Shown: positions 1 through 12,000 of the stretch, piece after piece | Layout: each line of letters begins with the position of its first letter | Numbering within the stretch: position 1 is the first letter of the stretch | Source of the DNA: Alitta virens | Taxonomy: Eukaryota; Annelida; Polychaeta; Phyllodocida; Nereididae | Direction of reading: 5' to 3' | Assembly (NCBI GenBank): GCA_932294295.1 | Contig: OW028573.1 | Span: forward strand, 69,107,829 to 69,171,828 | Length of the DNA: 64,000 nucleotides | Program-made: the position numbers and the translations under genes | Notes under the pieces: generated by a model | The model's input: only the letters and a program-made list of their open reading frames with translations | Database searches by the model: none | What the model was told of the DNA's origin: nothing

Positions 1-1884
1 TAAATGTTGTAAGTGAAAAACAATCTTTGAAGAACTAAAAAAAATGAAAGAATTAAGTTGAAAATGAAATTAAATGTGTGATGATTAAAGATCCAATTAG
101 GAAGAATTAAAAGAAGGATTAATCTGGTAATTGAAGTTGATTCTTGTTATTTTTTTTATCAGCCAAGACAATTGTGAGGTAAATATTTTCTCATGGGGGA
201 TTGATGTAAAATGTTATCTTGTGAAGCCATAGCATTGTATTGTGTCTATCTTCTGGTTTGATTGAACATTCAACACCGTAACGAGCTGCTGAGTTAATGA
301 GATATCTGTGTCATTGTTCTGTGCGAGGAGTCTTTAGCTGTGATGTGGAAGGTGATTAAGAAGATGGCTAAACTGAAGTAATTTCTTATGGAGCCACTTA
401 GGCGGTGTCTGAGTGCGCCTCGTAAATGACTTCACGGTGACAAATGGAAGATGCAGCAAGGCTGAGAATGACAATTGAGCAATTAAGAGAACTAGAGAAA
501 CGAGTCCAGTGCCATATGCACACTGCCATTTCTGCTAATGGTTTTCACTTACATTTGGGTCTCCTCAACATTGCCACTATGGTCTCTGCAACTACTATGC
601 TTCGGTGTCCAGGCTATGGATGTTTTCGCTTTTACTTTACTGTGACTTCAGGGTGTTTTGCTTTTGAAATGGAATTTGATACCAAACCATCCAAGTAAGT
701 CTTTTTGGTTCAACAAACTGGCTATATTTCGTTTGTGTTCTGATTCAAGCAAACGTGAATCGAGCTAGAACTCCTTATCTTTTATATTGATTGAAATGGC
801 CTCATAGAGCGTTAACATGATCACAAATTCATAGATAATCCCTTTATTTATCCAAGCATATTGTACTAATTACAAGCTTCTGATTGCTTCTATAGAACAT
901 TGCAGTACATTGTTCATGTACCTGTTACGTTTTGACAGACAGTATCATCTGCCCACTCATGCCATTGTTTCGGAGATCACCTGGAGCGAAAGCCGATACA
1001 GCATAAAAAGGCAAGAGCTACATTTTGTGGAGTGGAGATAGCTCTGGTGTAATTCACCATGATGGAGAGGCAGGTCCCATTCAAAAGCGCTCAGCTGGCA
1101 ATAATGGGATGTGTTCTTCCCTGTACACTGCATATTAGAGGATATCCCTTCAGGGACTCACTGCTGACCAAACTATTCCCCTGACTTCATTAGAGGTCAG
1201 TCAGGCATCTCATTCATCTCTTTTTTTATCCTTGTTGGTGATGATGAACTCGGGATGAGTCGGTCCCAAGTTGCCGGAAGTGAATCGATGCCTTCCACCT
1301 GTACTGCTTGCTCTTTTATGGACACTTTTGCATTAGATTTTAACAAACAAAACTTTTCCCGCTCTTTAAATCCTCTTAATGTGGTTTCTTGAAAGGTGGA
1401 AATGCCTTTCTGATTGCTTTGGCGAAAAGCTCATTATGCTGTTTTTATAATCCTTAACTTAGCGTCAATTGAATCTGAAAGGGCAGATAGAGGCTATTGT
1501 CTCTTGTGGTTGCTTTGTGCCATCAGTTCCATGTGTCGTATTTAGAACATTATTCTTCTGTTCTACAAAAAAAGAATGGCTTTGTCTTGTTTCTTAGCTA
1601 GTTTTGCAACTTGTTGTTCAGTTTCATCTGTTTGATCTAAAAATGTCTTATTATTCTTATTTTGCCAATGGCGAACTCCTTATACCTTTGAAAGTCACGA
1701 ACAGAGTTCACATGTATGATGACCACTGAACGACCATTTGAAAAACTGCTTGTCTTTCTTTTGTAAAAGAACTTGCGTTGGTGGCGTGTCATTTTTCTGA
1801 ATTGAGCTGAAACATAACAAATGTAATGTGTCATGAAATTATGGATAACTTTACTATATTCACTTTATATCTTGCTTTTTGCAG
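1..1884. other. Intronic or upstream DNA before first visible dystrophin exon
   Basis: No supported exon was found. The sequence is AT-rich and unique-looking. A short open stretch beginning with ATG at 444 is discussed as a weak candidate alternative first exon. The 1885 exon starts in phase 0, so an upstream exon must exist, in this stretch or left of the window. Confidence 0.6.
444..503 (+). CDS. Weak candidate alternative first exon (short dystrophin isoform)
   Basis: An ATG in good context (gacaaATGG) opens a frame encoding MEDAARLRMTIEQLRELEKR, which looks helical and spectrin-like. A GT at 504-505 would end it in phase 0, the phase needed to join the exon at 1885. That donor (CGA/gtccag) is poor. 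The perfect donor gtaagt at 695 would join in a frame that hits a stop in the next exon. Alternative internal promoters for short isoforms are known in dystrophin genes, but here this is only inference. Confidence 0.18.
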
Positions 1885-1966
1885 ACTGCTTTATTCGAAC
1901 TTGAAGGAAAACGGAAATCTTACTTCGAGTTGATCGAAAAACATCCGGAACTTGTAAAGAGCAAAG
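1885..1966 (+). CDS. DMD: Dystrophin exon: helix B of a spectrin repeat (SR20-like)
   Basis: The acceptor is ttttttgcag and the donor gtgagt. It encodes 27 residues beginning [20 protein letters not shown] and ends in phase 1. The charged heptad pattern matches the helix-B region of the repeat that follows hinge 3 in vertebrate dystrophin. Helix C of this repeat is in the next exon, after a long Ser/Pro insert. Confidence 0.85.
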
Positions 1967-2972
1967 GTGAGTCCAATGCATCAAATTTCTATTCCTTATT
2001 TATTGCTGCAAGTGTACTTATTTCGAGGTATTGTAGAGAACATTCATTCTTGGGATCCTGAAAAGATATGAATGCTTCACCAAGGGTCAGGGATGTCTGG
2101 GCCAGGCCAGGAGAGCAGCTATAAGGTCATGTAAAACGTCTAGCCAGAACTGTATGATTGGCAGCAGGGATGAATCAGGTGCATGGTATGAATACAGAAT
2201 CTAATGCAATATGGAGAGGATTTGAGATCTTCCTGGATTGCTTTTTATGGGGATTGGATGCTTTTGTATAAATATTTTGGGCATTAAGGCCATTCTGTTC
2301 GTGATTTGTCAACATAAGTGACAGTGGCTGTAGGGGGGATGCTGGGGAGTTTGGAGAAGGTCTCCAGCGAGTGGGCAACAACATTTCCTGGTACACAAGT
2401 GGTCAGTCCGGGACAGATGAATTGGCCTCCGTCTTGTCAAGTGCAATTTTCTTGACTGGCCGGAGGACACAGGGCGATCAGCTCAGCCTAATCACATACG
2501 TATCGAACCAGTGTGCTGTGCTGCATTTGAATATCCAATGCTGGTTTTGTGTCAGCCAATAGTTCGCACACAGCTGCTTCGGTTTTCCTCTAGTGGTGCT
2601 GATATCACAGGGTGAAGGAGTTAAGTGTGAGCTGCAGCAAATTGGCCAACGACTCAAGTGACCACCAGGGCCTCTTGCCATGCATGATGCTCTGCTGTAG
2701 GAGTTCTTGTGCTGAAGCTGAAATGACAGCAGCCTCTGGATCACCTACACCACATCACCCTATGCTGCTGCTACTTGGCCACTTGGTGTGAGATGCTGGA
2801 CCCGCAGTGATCCTTCACATCAGTGCTGTCCTCCTCACTGTCCCGCCCTGCTGCTGCTGCTGCTTCTGCCTCTGCTGCTGTTGCTGCTGCTGTTGGCTTT
2901 GCTGGGGCTCCTGCGCTGCTAGCAGACAGCAAATAGTCAGCTTTACCGCTGCCAGCACCATCACAGCCCCTA

Positions 2973-3004
<32 letters not shown>

Positions 3005-6000
3005 GCTGCTAATGCTGCTGCTGCTGCTTCTGGCTGTCACGGTACCTCTCGCACTACCAGCTTCACGCACCACTGGCACTGCTCGCCATCTGATCATGCT
3101 TCTTTAGTTGCCACGACTCTGCACAAAATTAGTCACTATGCAATTCTACATGGATAGAGTGTCTGGATTTCTTAAAAATGCACGCAGTATTGTTATGAAC
3201 AATGTGGACATCAATGGTAAAACGGGTAGGTCCCACGCTGTGCATGTCTCATTAGCCTCTTTTCTTAAGTAGTTAGTTGTTAAGTGCACATGGCATGCGA
3301 GTGAATGGCTGATTGGTGACACGAGCTTAGTTTGGTGTGCATATACCAGGTTGTATGCATGTTGGTTTGCTTCTTGTATATGGTGTATATTCTAAAGAGA
3401 GCTTCTTGGAGCTTTGGTGGCATTCTCATTGATTAGTTGTGCTGGGAGGGTAAATTACACAGGGGGGAGGCAGCTGGTGTTGGAGAACTCCTCTGTCAAA
3501 TATCTTCTGTCCCAAGACTGTCTGCTCTTCTGGCCTGACTCTCTCTATGCTATTTGTCTCTTTTATAGTCTTCCCTTTATTACTATACAACTATGCAAGC
3601 ACTCTACTTGTGCTGATGATGCTGCTGCTGCTGCTGCTGTTGACCATGGTCCACCGTGTGTGTGATGGGAGGCTGTTTATGAAAAGCCAGATCATAGGAC
3701 CATGATGGCACACAAGTATTGACGTAATTTGATTCTCTGTTGGTTGATTATAAGAGCAGGGAGGACAGGCGACTCTGCGTCTGCTGTGATGAGGAGAGCA
3801 TGTAGCTGCGCCCTTCTACACTGATTTATCGACATGGCTTTGGTGGCCATGGGTTGTGAGCAAACATAGCCTTCCTATTAGACTGGCAGGGACATGGGAC
3901 ATCCTTGTGACACACCATACCAACATCATATCCATTGTTACTCATGATGGCATCTGTGTGCATGGTGCATGGAGCATTCCTTATTGCACCATTCCATACC
4001 CTTGTGACGCGTATTACTGACCATCATGCTTTGTAGCCTCACTTTTGAAGTAAATTAATCAGTATCTTGGGGTGCTATCGAGACGTTTCGAATACCAATT
4101 AAGCAGTCATCCTAGCTGAGTGACAACTCCTCCAGCTTCTGCTGCTGCTGCAGAATAGAGACGAACTGGTTGGATGTGCAATGACACTGGATCCAGTCTT
4201 CTGTGAAATACTCCCTCTTGCTTCTGTGCTCCTGTCACATCCCACTGTTCCTAAGTCCCTTAGCTAATATCATTCTCACTTAATGAGCCCCTCTGTTCAT
4301 TGTCTCATTGTCTCTGCTTCCTCCAGCTCTGTCTTCTTACTCTTCTGTTTTATGATAATGCAATACACTGCTATTCATATGTTTACAGCTTGAATTTTCC
4401 ATCTCCTGCTTGGCCGTACTATACTTGTGCCATTTTGATCATACAACTGCATCCCACACTAGGCATTATATTATACAGTCACTAAAATGAACCAATGAGC
4501 CAACAGAGTTCTCCAAACTTATGCCCAGTCATGAAGTGTCTTGTTTATGTCAATTCAATTGTTTTTCCAGTAAACAACTGGAAGTAGTGCTTGGTAGGAA
4601 GCTTTGTATAATTTATTTAGTTCATATCTTCCTTTCACTGACACTGCAAGATTATAACATACAGAGGCTGCTGTATATTTCAAAAGAAACAATGATACCG
4701 GCCTTCATGATGTCATGACGTTTTGTGAAACATGTATGTACATCCTAGGAGATATTAGACACTGTCATCCATGTACGTCAAAAATGTTGGATGTTTCAAA
4801 CCGAAAAACAGAGACGCGTACAATGTAACCGCTCTACTCTGTCACCTGAGAGCTTCCTCTAATTCAACAGTGAATTGCATGAGCTTACATGTAATGTAGC
4901 TTAATGTACCATTTGAAGCAGTCCATTAATGAAGTACCTCAAGGATTTGTTTATGTCCTATAGTCACGGCGCAGTCTTAAAGTATACAAATGGATGTACG
5001 ATTTCAGTATTCTAGGTTGATGAGAGATGTTCTTTTGTAGTTTTTGTTATCAATTGTATGCATTGAATTAAGCTGCAATGATTAAAGCAACTCTGCAAAC
5101 AACCAAATAATTAAACGTGTATGCCAGAAATCATGCATATAGCAAGCCATTGTGATTGTGCAGAGATTGGTTGATCCCGTATTTTGCCTTTATTCAGCCG
5201 TTCTTTTGTCTGGGATTTTGCAACTCAATTTATTCATTACACGCTATGTCTCACAGATGCTGCGAAGATTGTAGAGCATGGAGCCAGACTGGCTTTGTTT
5301 GTCAAATATGCAATCAAAGTGATGTGTTTTCAGGGATGGCTTACTGGCAGAGGGACGTGGATGAATATGATGCATGATAGCATCTCCAATTTCTGCTTAT
5401 TTTAATGAAATCTGAGTTTTTAACTCCCCTGGCTGGTGGGAGTCTGGAACGCCTGAAATGGAGTTGATTTTTAGCCCGTTATCTGTCTCGACTGTAGATG
5501 GAGGTCAAATATTTGATTATGAGAGTCACCCTTGGCTATTGATTGGAGTCATCTGTTGCTGGAGGGAGGCTGGCTCAGTTGAGGTGATTTTGTTTGAAGG
5601 AGGAGGACAGGTTTACCTTGCTCAACATCACGCACGTTGCTGTGCTTCCCTGATAGATTGCTCTAGGTTTTTTCCTGACAGGACGAAACAGCCAACAGCT
5701 CTTTGCTGTTTGAGAGAGGCAAACCTCTGCTTCCTCAGAATAAGCATTAATTTTTTTGTATTTATATTATACTGCCCAGTGTCCATCTAGATGCTGTGGA
5801 CCCTTTGGCCTGTGAATGCATTCCTAGGGCATCAGAAAATGTCTGTGGGCAGTAGGGTCCAGCAGCCCACTTGTAGTGATTCTTTCTGCAGGGATTCCCA
5901 GTCCCAGTAAAACCTAATGATTTATTTGCAGGTAATGAGCAGAGGTGCGCTTCATTGCCCAATTACCGTGCCTCATTGAACAATTCTAATGGTTTCAACA

Positions 6001-9000
6001 TCAAAAAGGACCCTTGTCTCGGTCCTCTTTCTACTGCTTCTGCTGCTGCTGATTCTTTCATTGCAATTGCAGTGTTTCTTGCACCAACATCAGCACCTTA
6101 TCATCCTCATCACCTGCTGATGTTGAAAGTGTTTGGAGAATCATTCAGAATGTCTGTTTTGATGTTTTGAGCCTGTCTTCATGCTCTTGGACTGGTGGAG
6201 CACTGTAGAGTCGTAGGTCCTGGACAGCTAATATTACCAGAGACTGACATATGAGAAGACCCCACCCACGTTGCTGCTGGAGCATTGCAGGAACGTGACA
6301 ATGGTGCATGGAGCATTAGGAAGCTCCTCTTCACAATGATTGCCTGCCACTGAAGAGTACCTGGATAGGAGCACCTTGTCTGCATTGCACACAACTCTGT
6401 CGCCGACACAGCTACGTTGAGCTGCTTCTAAAACATTTGCAAGTAATAGACTTGTCCCCAACAATAGCCTTGTGTGCTATGCACTGTCTGGCTGCCTCTG
6501 GCATTATGTCATGACTTCCCTTTCGTTAGCTACCAGGCTATTTCCTCCTGCTTCTGTCAGCGCTTAATTGGAAGTTGCTAATGGCTGCTTCTCTTCGATT
6601 TTGGTACATTGTACTCCAGTCGACATTACGTACAGTCTGACTGTGGTGCTTTAGCAATCTAGCAACCGTTCACTGTCTAGCAACTAATTCAGCAACCAAT
6701 AAACAAATTTACATTTATTCATCTGCAGGTCTACTAGAATCTCATGTATTTTGAGTTATGTGAACCAAAAGCACTGTAAGCATCTTAAAAAATATTCTTA
6801 TGAAATATGTCGAGTGGGTGGGCCAGATACAAGGAGTGTCTGTCGATGTTGGTTCTTTTCTTGGAATTTGTCGTATGACGCTGACACATAGAATGAATTA
6901 GCTGCATTGTCATTTATTTTGTTGTAGTTAGTGTGTGGTGGAGCCTTTATACTTGGCATCACCCATATGGTATTTTTATTGAGCCCTGAGGTACTCCTGT
7001 GAGCTGTTTGGCAGAGTTTGCCAACAGTGGCAGGACATTTTTCAGCAGACAGGATGAGCAGACACGCGCAGCTGAATCCTCCATGCATATTGCTAATGAC
7101 ATGTGATCTGCTTACACTCTAATGGTCTGCCAAGCCGAATTAAAGTTAGAGCAAAAAACATACTCGAATAGTTCGGGCCGTAATTGAGACGTTTTCCCTT
7201 TGCTCTGTGTCTGGATTGTACGTAGCAATGAGGAAAGAGTTGTGAATTATAGATCGACCCTAAGCCAATGTTTTTGCTCAGGGTGACAACACGCCTCTGT
7301 CTGCATAATGGTGAGCTATGGGACTCGAATACTCTGCCTCAGGCTGGCCTGCCACACCATTGATAGATACTTGACAAGGTTGCAATATTATTCCTGCCTT
7401 TTATTAATGTTTTCATTATTGAGCCATGGTAGGAATCCATGATTACATTGTATACTGATCAGGACTCTTAGACTAATTATGACTAATTGCCTCTATCCAA
7501 ACACCCCATGATAGAATGGCATGGAAAACTCATCAAATTTCACGGGGCAAAGCAGACTGGTGAATTAACGAGGCTTTTCATGAGTTTCTGGTTTAACTTG
7601 ACAAATGACTTATTACACACTTGAACTCATGGAAAGCTGATTCCACATGTAATTCGTCATTTTGGGAGCATGAGTCTTGCTTACGAAGATTGAAGGTCGT
7701 GTTTTTATTTTAGACTTTAGAGTTTCTGCTGCCTTAGCATGTGACAGATCATGCAAATGTTATATATGTTGTTTGTAATGTGTACGGCAGCATACATATC
7801 CACCAAATCCTCAAAGGAAATAGTACCCAGTTCTAAAGGAAAACTTTTCAAGCTAGGAGACGTTATCAAATAGAACATGAGAAAAATCTAACAACGTGAG
7901 AAAGGTGGATTTTTGAATGACACTAAAAGAATGTAACTGATATTGTTGGTATAAAATATGCATTATCATAAATGTTTAATAAGTCATGCTTTGGTAACTA
8001 AATCAGACATTCCGGTTACAGAGCTCTTTTGATATCACAATCCTACATGATTAGTGTGTATTAGATATGGGGAAAATTCGATAATTTTGCTCACACTTAA
8101 TGGGCATGAAGCGGAGAGTAGAATATCATTAGCTTTTGGCTTTGAAGTCATGTATAGCTCAGTCACAAAGCAGCCTTCTAGGGGACCTAATGTGAGCAAG
8201 GCCACTTTAGCATCTATCATTGGATGAATTGGACATGGAGGCTGATCTATGAGCCCTTGCTTGACAAATCCCTTCCTAGCTTGCAGTTCAGGACATACAG
8301 GACAGACCAGGGAGGACAGACCATGGTGGGTAGACCCGGGTGGACCAACCTGCTGTTGCTCGTTATTACCTGTCAGTGATGGACAGTAAGCCCCAGGCAT
8401 GGCCTTGGCTACGCCATAAAGAACCAGGTTCATCCACATGCAATTGTGTCTCGTTGTGAGAACAGCATCATTCTGTTCTGTGATTCGCGGGTGTACCACA
8501 AGGGCATCCATCTCACGAGACCTTTTCCATTCAGCTGCATCTCTTGCAATTTGCTCCAGTGACGGGTGTCTTTCAGCCCAAATGATACTTTGATTGCGTG
8601 ATGTGTAGCAATAGGGTGACCACTGCTATCAAGTAAGATCACACCAGGCTGCTTTTCAATTGGAATTTACATCTTGTCTGACAGAAAGAAGTCGCGGGGA
8701 AAGAACCGATGATTTCCAATTCGTGACTGGACACTCAATGAGTTAATAACATTTCCCTCAACGGGTCTTGAAAGGTCTCTAAAACGTTCCAGCAATTTCC
8801 AGCAGGGATTAGGAGACGTCGAATGTGTATAGCTGAATGGTAACTGATATCTTATAGAAGCTTGTTACCTGAAATAGAATTGTTGTTGCAAGCAATTACC
8901 CGCACAGAGAATGAGATAAATTTCAATTGTAATCTGGATCCTTTCAGAGAATGCTTTGTGGTAGACATTCAATAAATGGCAGCCTGTTTTATGGAAGAGA

Positions 9001-12000
9001 TAAGAATGATGAGCATGTTGGTGCTTTCAGGATACAGGTGCAATAGATTTTTAATGGGTTCCTGTTTGTGTGCTGCTTTATTTGCCCAGCTTTCAGGCTG
9101 CATGGGGAGCTAAGTAAGTGTGCCCGTGTACACTGCTATAGGGTTGGTCAAACACCAGTAAATGTCATGCCATATTGAAGTACGGTCTTTCTTTGTCCGA
9201 TCTAAAGCTGAAGACAAATGTTGTTCGATTGCAAACGGGAACAAATGGCCCAGAGATTTCATGAAGATGACGTCTAACATAGAACGAGAGAAACAACCAC
9301 CTTTGCTGACCAGTTTGTCCTGTTCTTCTGAGGCTTATGGATGCTCCAAATTGCCCAAAAACCGAACTTTATGGCTATTCTGTTGTCTGTATTCCCTGAG
9401 TGCTCATAGTTTTGGACTGCAAGAGAGAAAGTACATCGCTGCATTGCAGTTTCTGGTGTCCTTGAATGACCGTCTTATTGCCTAGTGGCGCCAACTGGGC
9501 TTGCATCTTCTTGAATTCAGGAGACCTAACAATATAAATGTTTCAAATAACGTTTGTCTCTGAAAGGAATTGTAGCCGGCAGATGGTGCAATTTGTTGAA
9601 AGTGGGGTTCCCTGCTCTTGCATCCTTTAGCTTAGCAAGTTGACTGGAAGTGACCCATTGACCAAGCAGTGATGGAATGTTGGTGCAGAGCAAAAATCAA
9701 TTAAGAGAATGAGTTACTGGCATTTGATTCTGGCGATTGCCCTGAAAACAGCAGGAAAGTATATACCTTGTGGCCAGTGTGTGTTTTTATTGGGATGCTC
9801 GAGAGGAACATCATCAATCAGGATTAGTCGTTTGGGCGAAGGAAATTACAAGGGAGTTTCGCCGGGAGAGTTGCAATCAAGTGGCAAGGACATGCATGTC
9901 TTATTGACGGCAATTTGGCAAATTGTTTCCTCCGATGTGAATGCAGGTAATGTGGCATAGGACATTATGCAGATTGCTGTGCACTGCTTGACTTAGTGTG
10001 CCACTGAGCTGACCACTAGGCTGACCACTAGGTGTTGACCACTGGCTGCTGACCACTGTGCCACTGCGTGGACCTCGAAAGCTTTATTATGGCCCACCTG
10101 ACGGCGGCTGTTCCCTTGGAAACAAACGGGGTAATTGAGGGCTTGGGGGAGGGCGGTTGGTGGCAGCGGCTGCCCTTGCCCCCCATGGCTTTTGCCTCCA
10201 CCCGGGGCTCTCCTTCCTGCTGCAAAATGGACCAGCGCCACCAATTATATTATAGGCTAAACGGACAAGCCTTGTCCGCAGACTAGGAAAGAGGGCAGAC
10301 AGTCTGCTCTTTGGCTCTACTTAAATGGCTTAAAGACGCGGCTCTTGAAGAAGCTATACTGGTTTATGATAAAAAGCTTCGCTGCTGTATTTCCTTTTTA
10401 TTTTGATACATTTATATCTCAGGGTACATCTGAAATATTTGTTTATGAAACCAATCAATTTGTGTATAAATATATATGGTGATATAAGTGGGCAAGAGGC
10501 AGTATTTCCTGGCACCCTGTCTCATGCATTTGCTGCCCATTGGGCTGAATGGGAGGTGTATGCCCCCATGGGAGGGGAGGGGGTCGTTCTAGGGTCTTGT
10601 CTTATTACCCCAGTTACAGGCCCTCCTCATAACCCTGGCTTATGAGCCATGCAGTTGCCATAGCCGCTGCACACAGCAATCACTTGCGACTGGGTGAATT
10701 TTGCATGAGTCTTATGATCCAACATAGGTGCAGGCGCGAATGATTGACTTGCTACAGCCTCTGTGCAATGTGTAGCTGAGTGGGCTGCGTGGAGGCGGTG
10801 GTAGATGCAGAATAAACAGCACCACACTGGAAATGCACAATCCCTGGGTGAGCTGTGGGCGAACTGTGGGCGAGCTGTTCTCCTCAGCTATTCCCTTGGC
10901 AAGTAGATCGACTGGGCCATGATCTGCTGTGTCTGGTAATGACCTGTTCAGTGCTGCTCACGGCCTGGGGCCTTTTGCTGACTACGTTCTTTCCTCACAT
11001 ACTGCCGCTTCCATTTGCTTAAAGAGCAACTGCCTGCTATTACTTGCTACAATGCAAGGCGGACAAGTGTGTCAGAGAAGGTTGGAAAACTTGTCTCACC
11101 ACAAGTGGCGTTAATGTCTCAACCAATTAGACCCTTGACCCAGTCCCTAGCTGAGACTCGGGAGTAGTTGTGAGGAATGGGCAACACAGCTAACAACCAC
11201 AGCTAACAACCACCAACTTCCACTCTGCTATTTGTAAGACTAGCTTCCACGTGCTTCCCTGGGATGTTTTCTTTTCTTCTTGCAACGTTCTCAATTCTGC
11301 TACCACCCTAAGTGATGTTGACAGCTGAGTTGTTGGTAACTTGTCGTGGTCACTGTTCTCCTGCTTCAACTGTGGAAATGGCCAGACCAGCCACTTATTA
11401 GACTCTGTACAATTGAGTTTCCTGTTTGTGTCCATAGCAAGTGGCTTTCATTGCCATTTTAGAATCAAGTTGTCGTTGCTTCGAGTTCAGCTATAGAGCC
11501 CACGGCTACAGTCTCGTTGTTGACCTCTAGTCACTTTGGTTCGGTTTCCTCTTCAAGTCTTGTTACTTTCCTCTTCTCTGAGTCATCCTGAACCAGACAC
11601 AGCCCACTCCATATCATTGACCATCTTCTCATACCCAGCAGGTCTGCATTTACCCAGTTTCATGTATTATTGATCTGAGGACTCCTCAAGTGGGCTTACA
11701 TGTTCAGCCAGTTTATCACATCCTGGACCTATTGTGAGCGAAAAACTCTTACTTCATCAGTTCACTGTGGGCGACCAACTGTGAAGATCAATCCTTTGAA
11801 CGATTTCATTGATCTTGGTCTTTTTTGCCCTCTCAGTCAATGCCCAGCAATTCGATGTGATCATTGTGATCATTGACTGTGTGCTGCTACACTGAGTAAT
11901 TTTAACAGAGCCACCTTTGTCCCCCTTTCCATTACTTATTTTTTATGCTTCGTTTAATTGTTTGTGGTTTAAGTTTAACATCTCCATTGGATATGGGTGA

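Noticed and set aside
2807..3157. Open frames rich in Cys, Ser or Ala over the CTG tracts, both strands
   Set aside because: They are produced by trinucleotide repeats. No splice sites fit the dystrophin phases.
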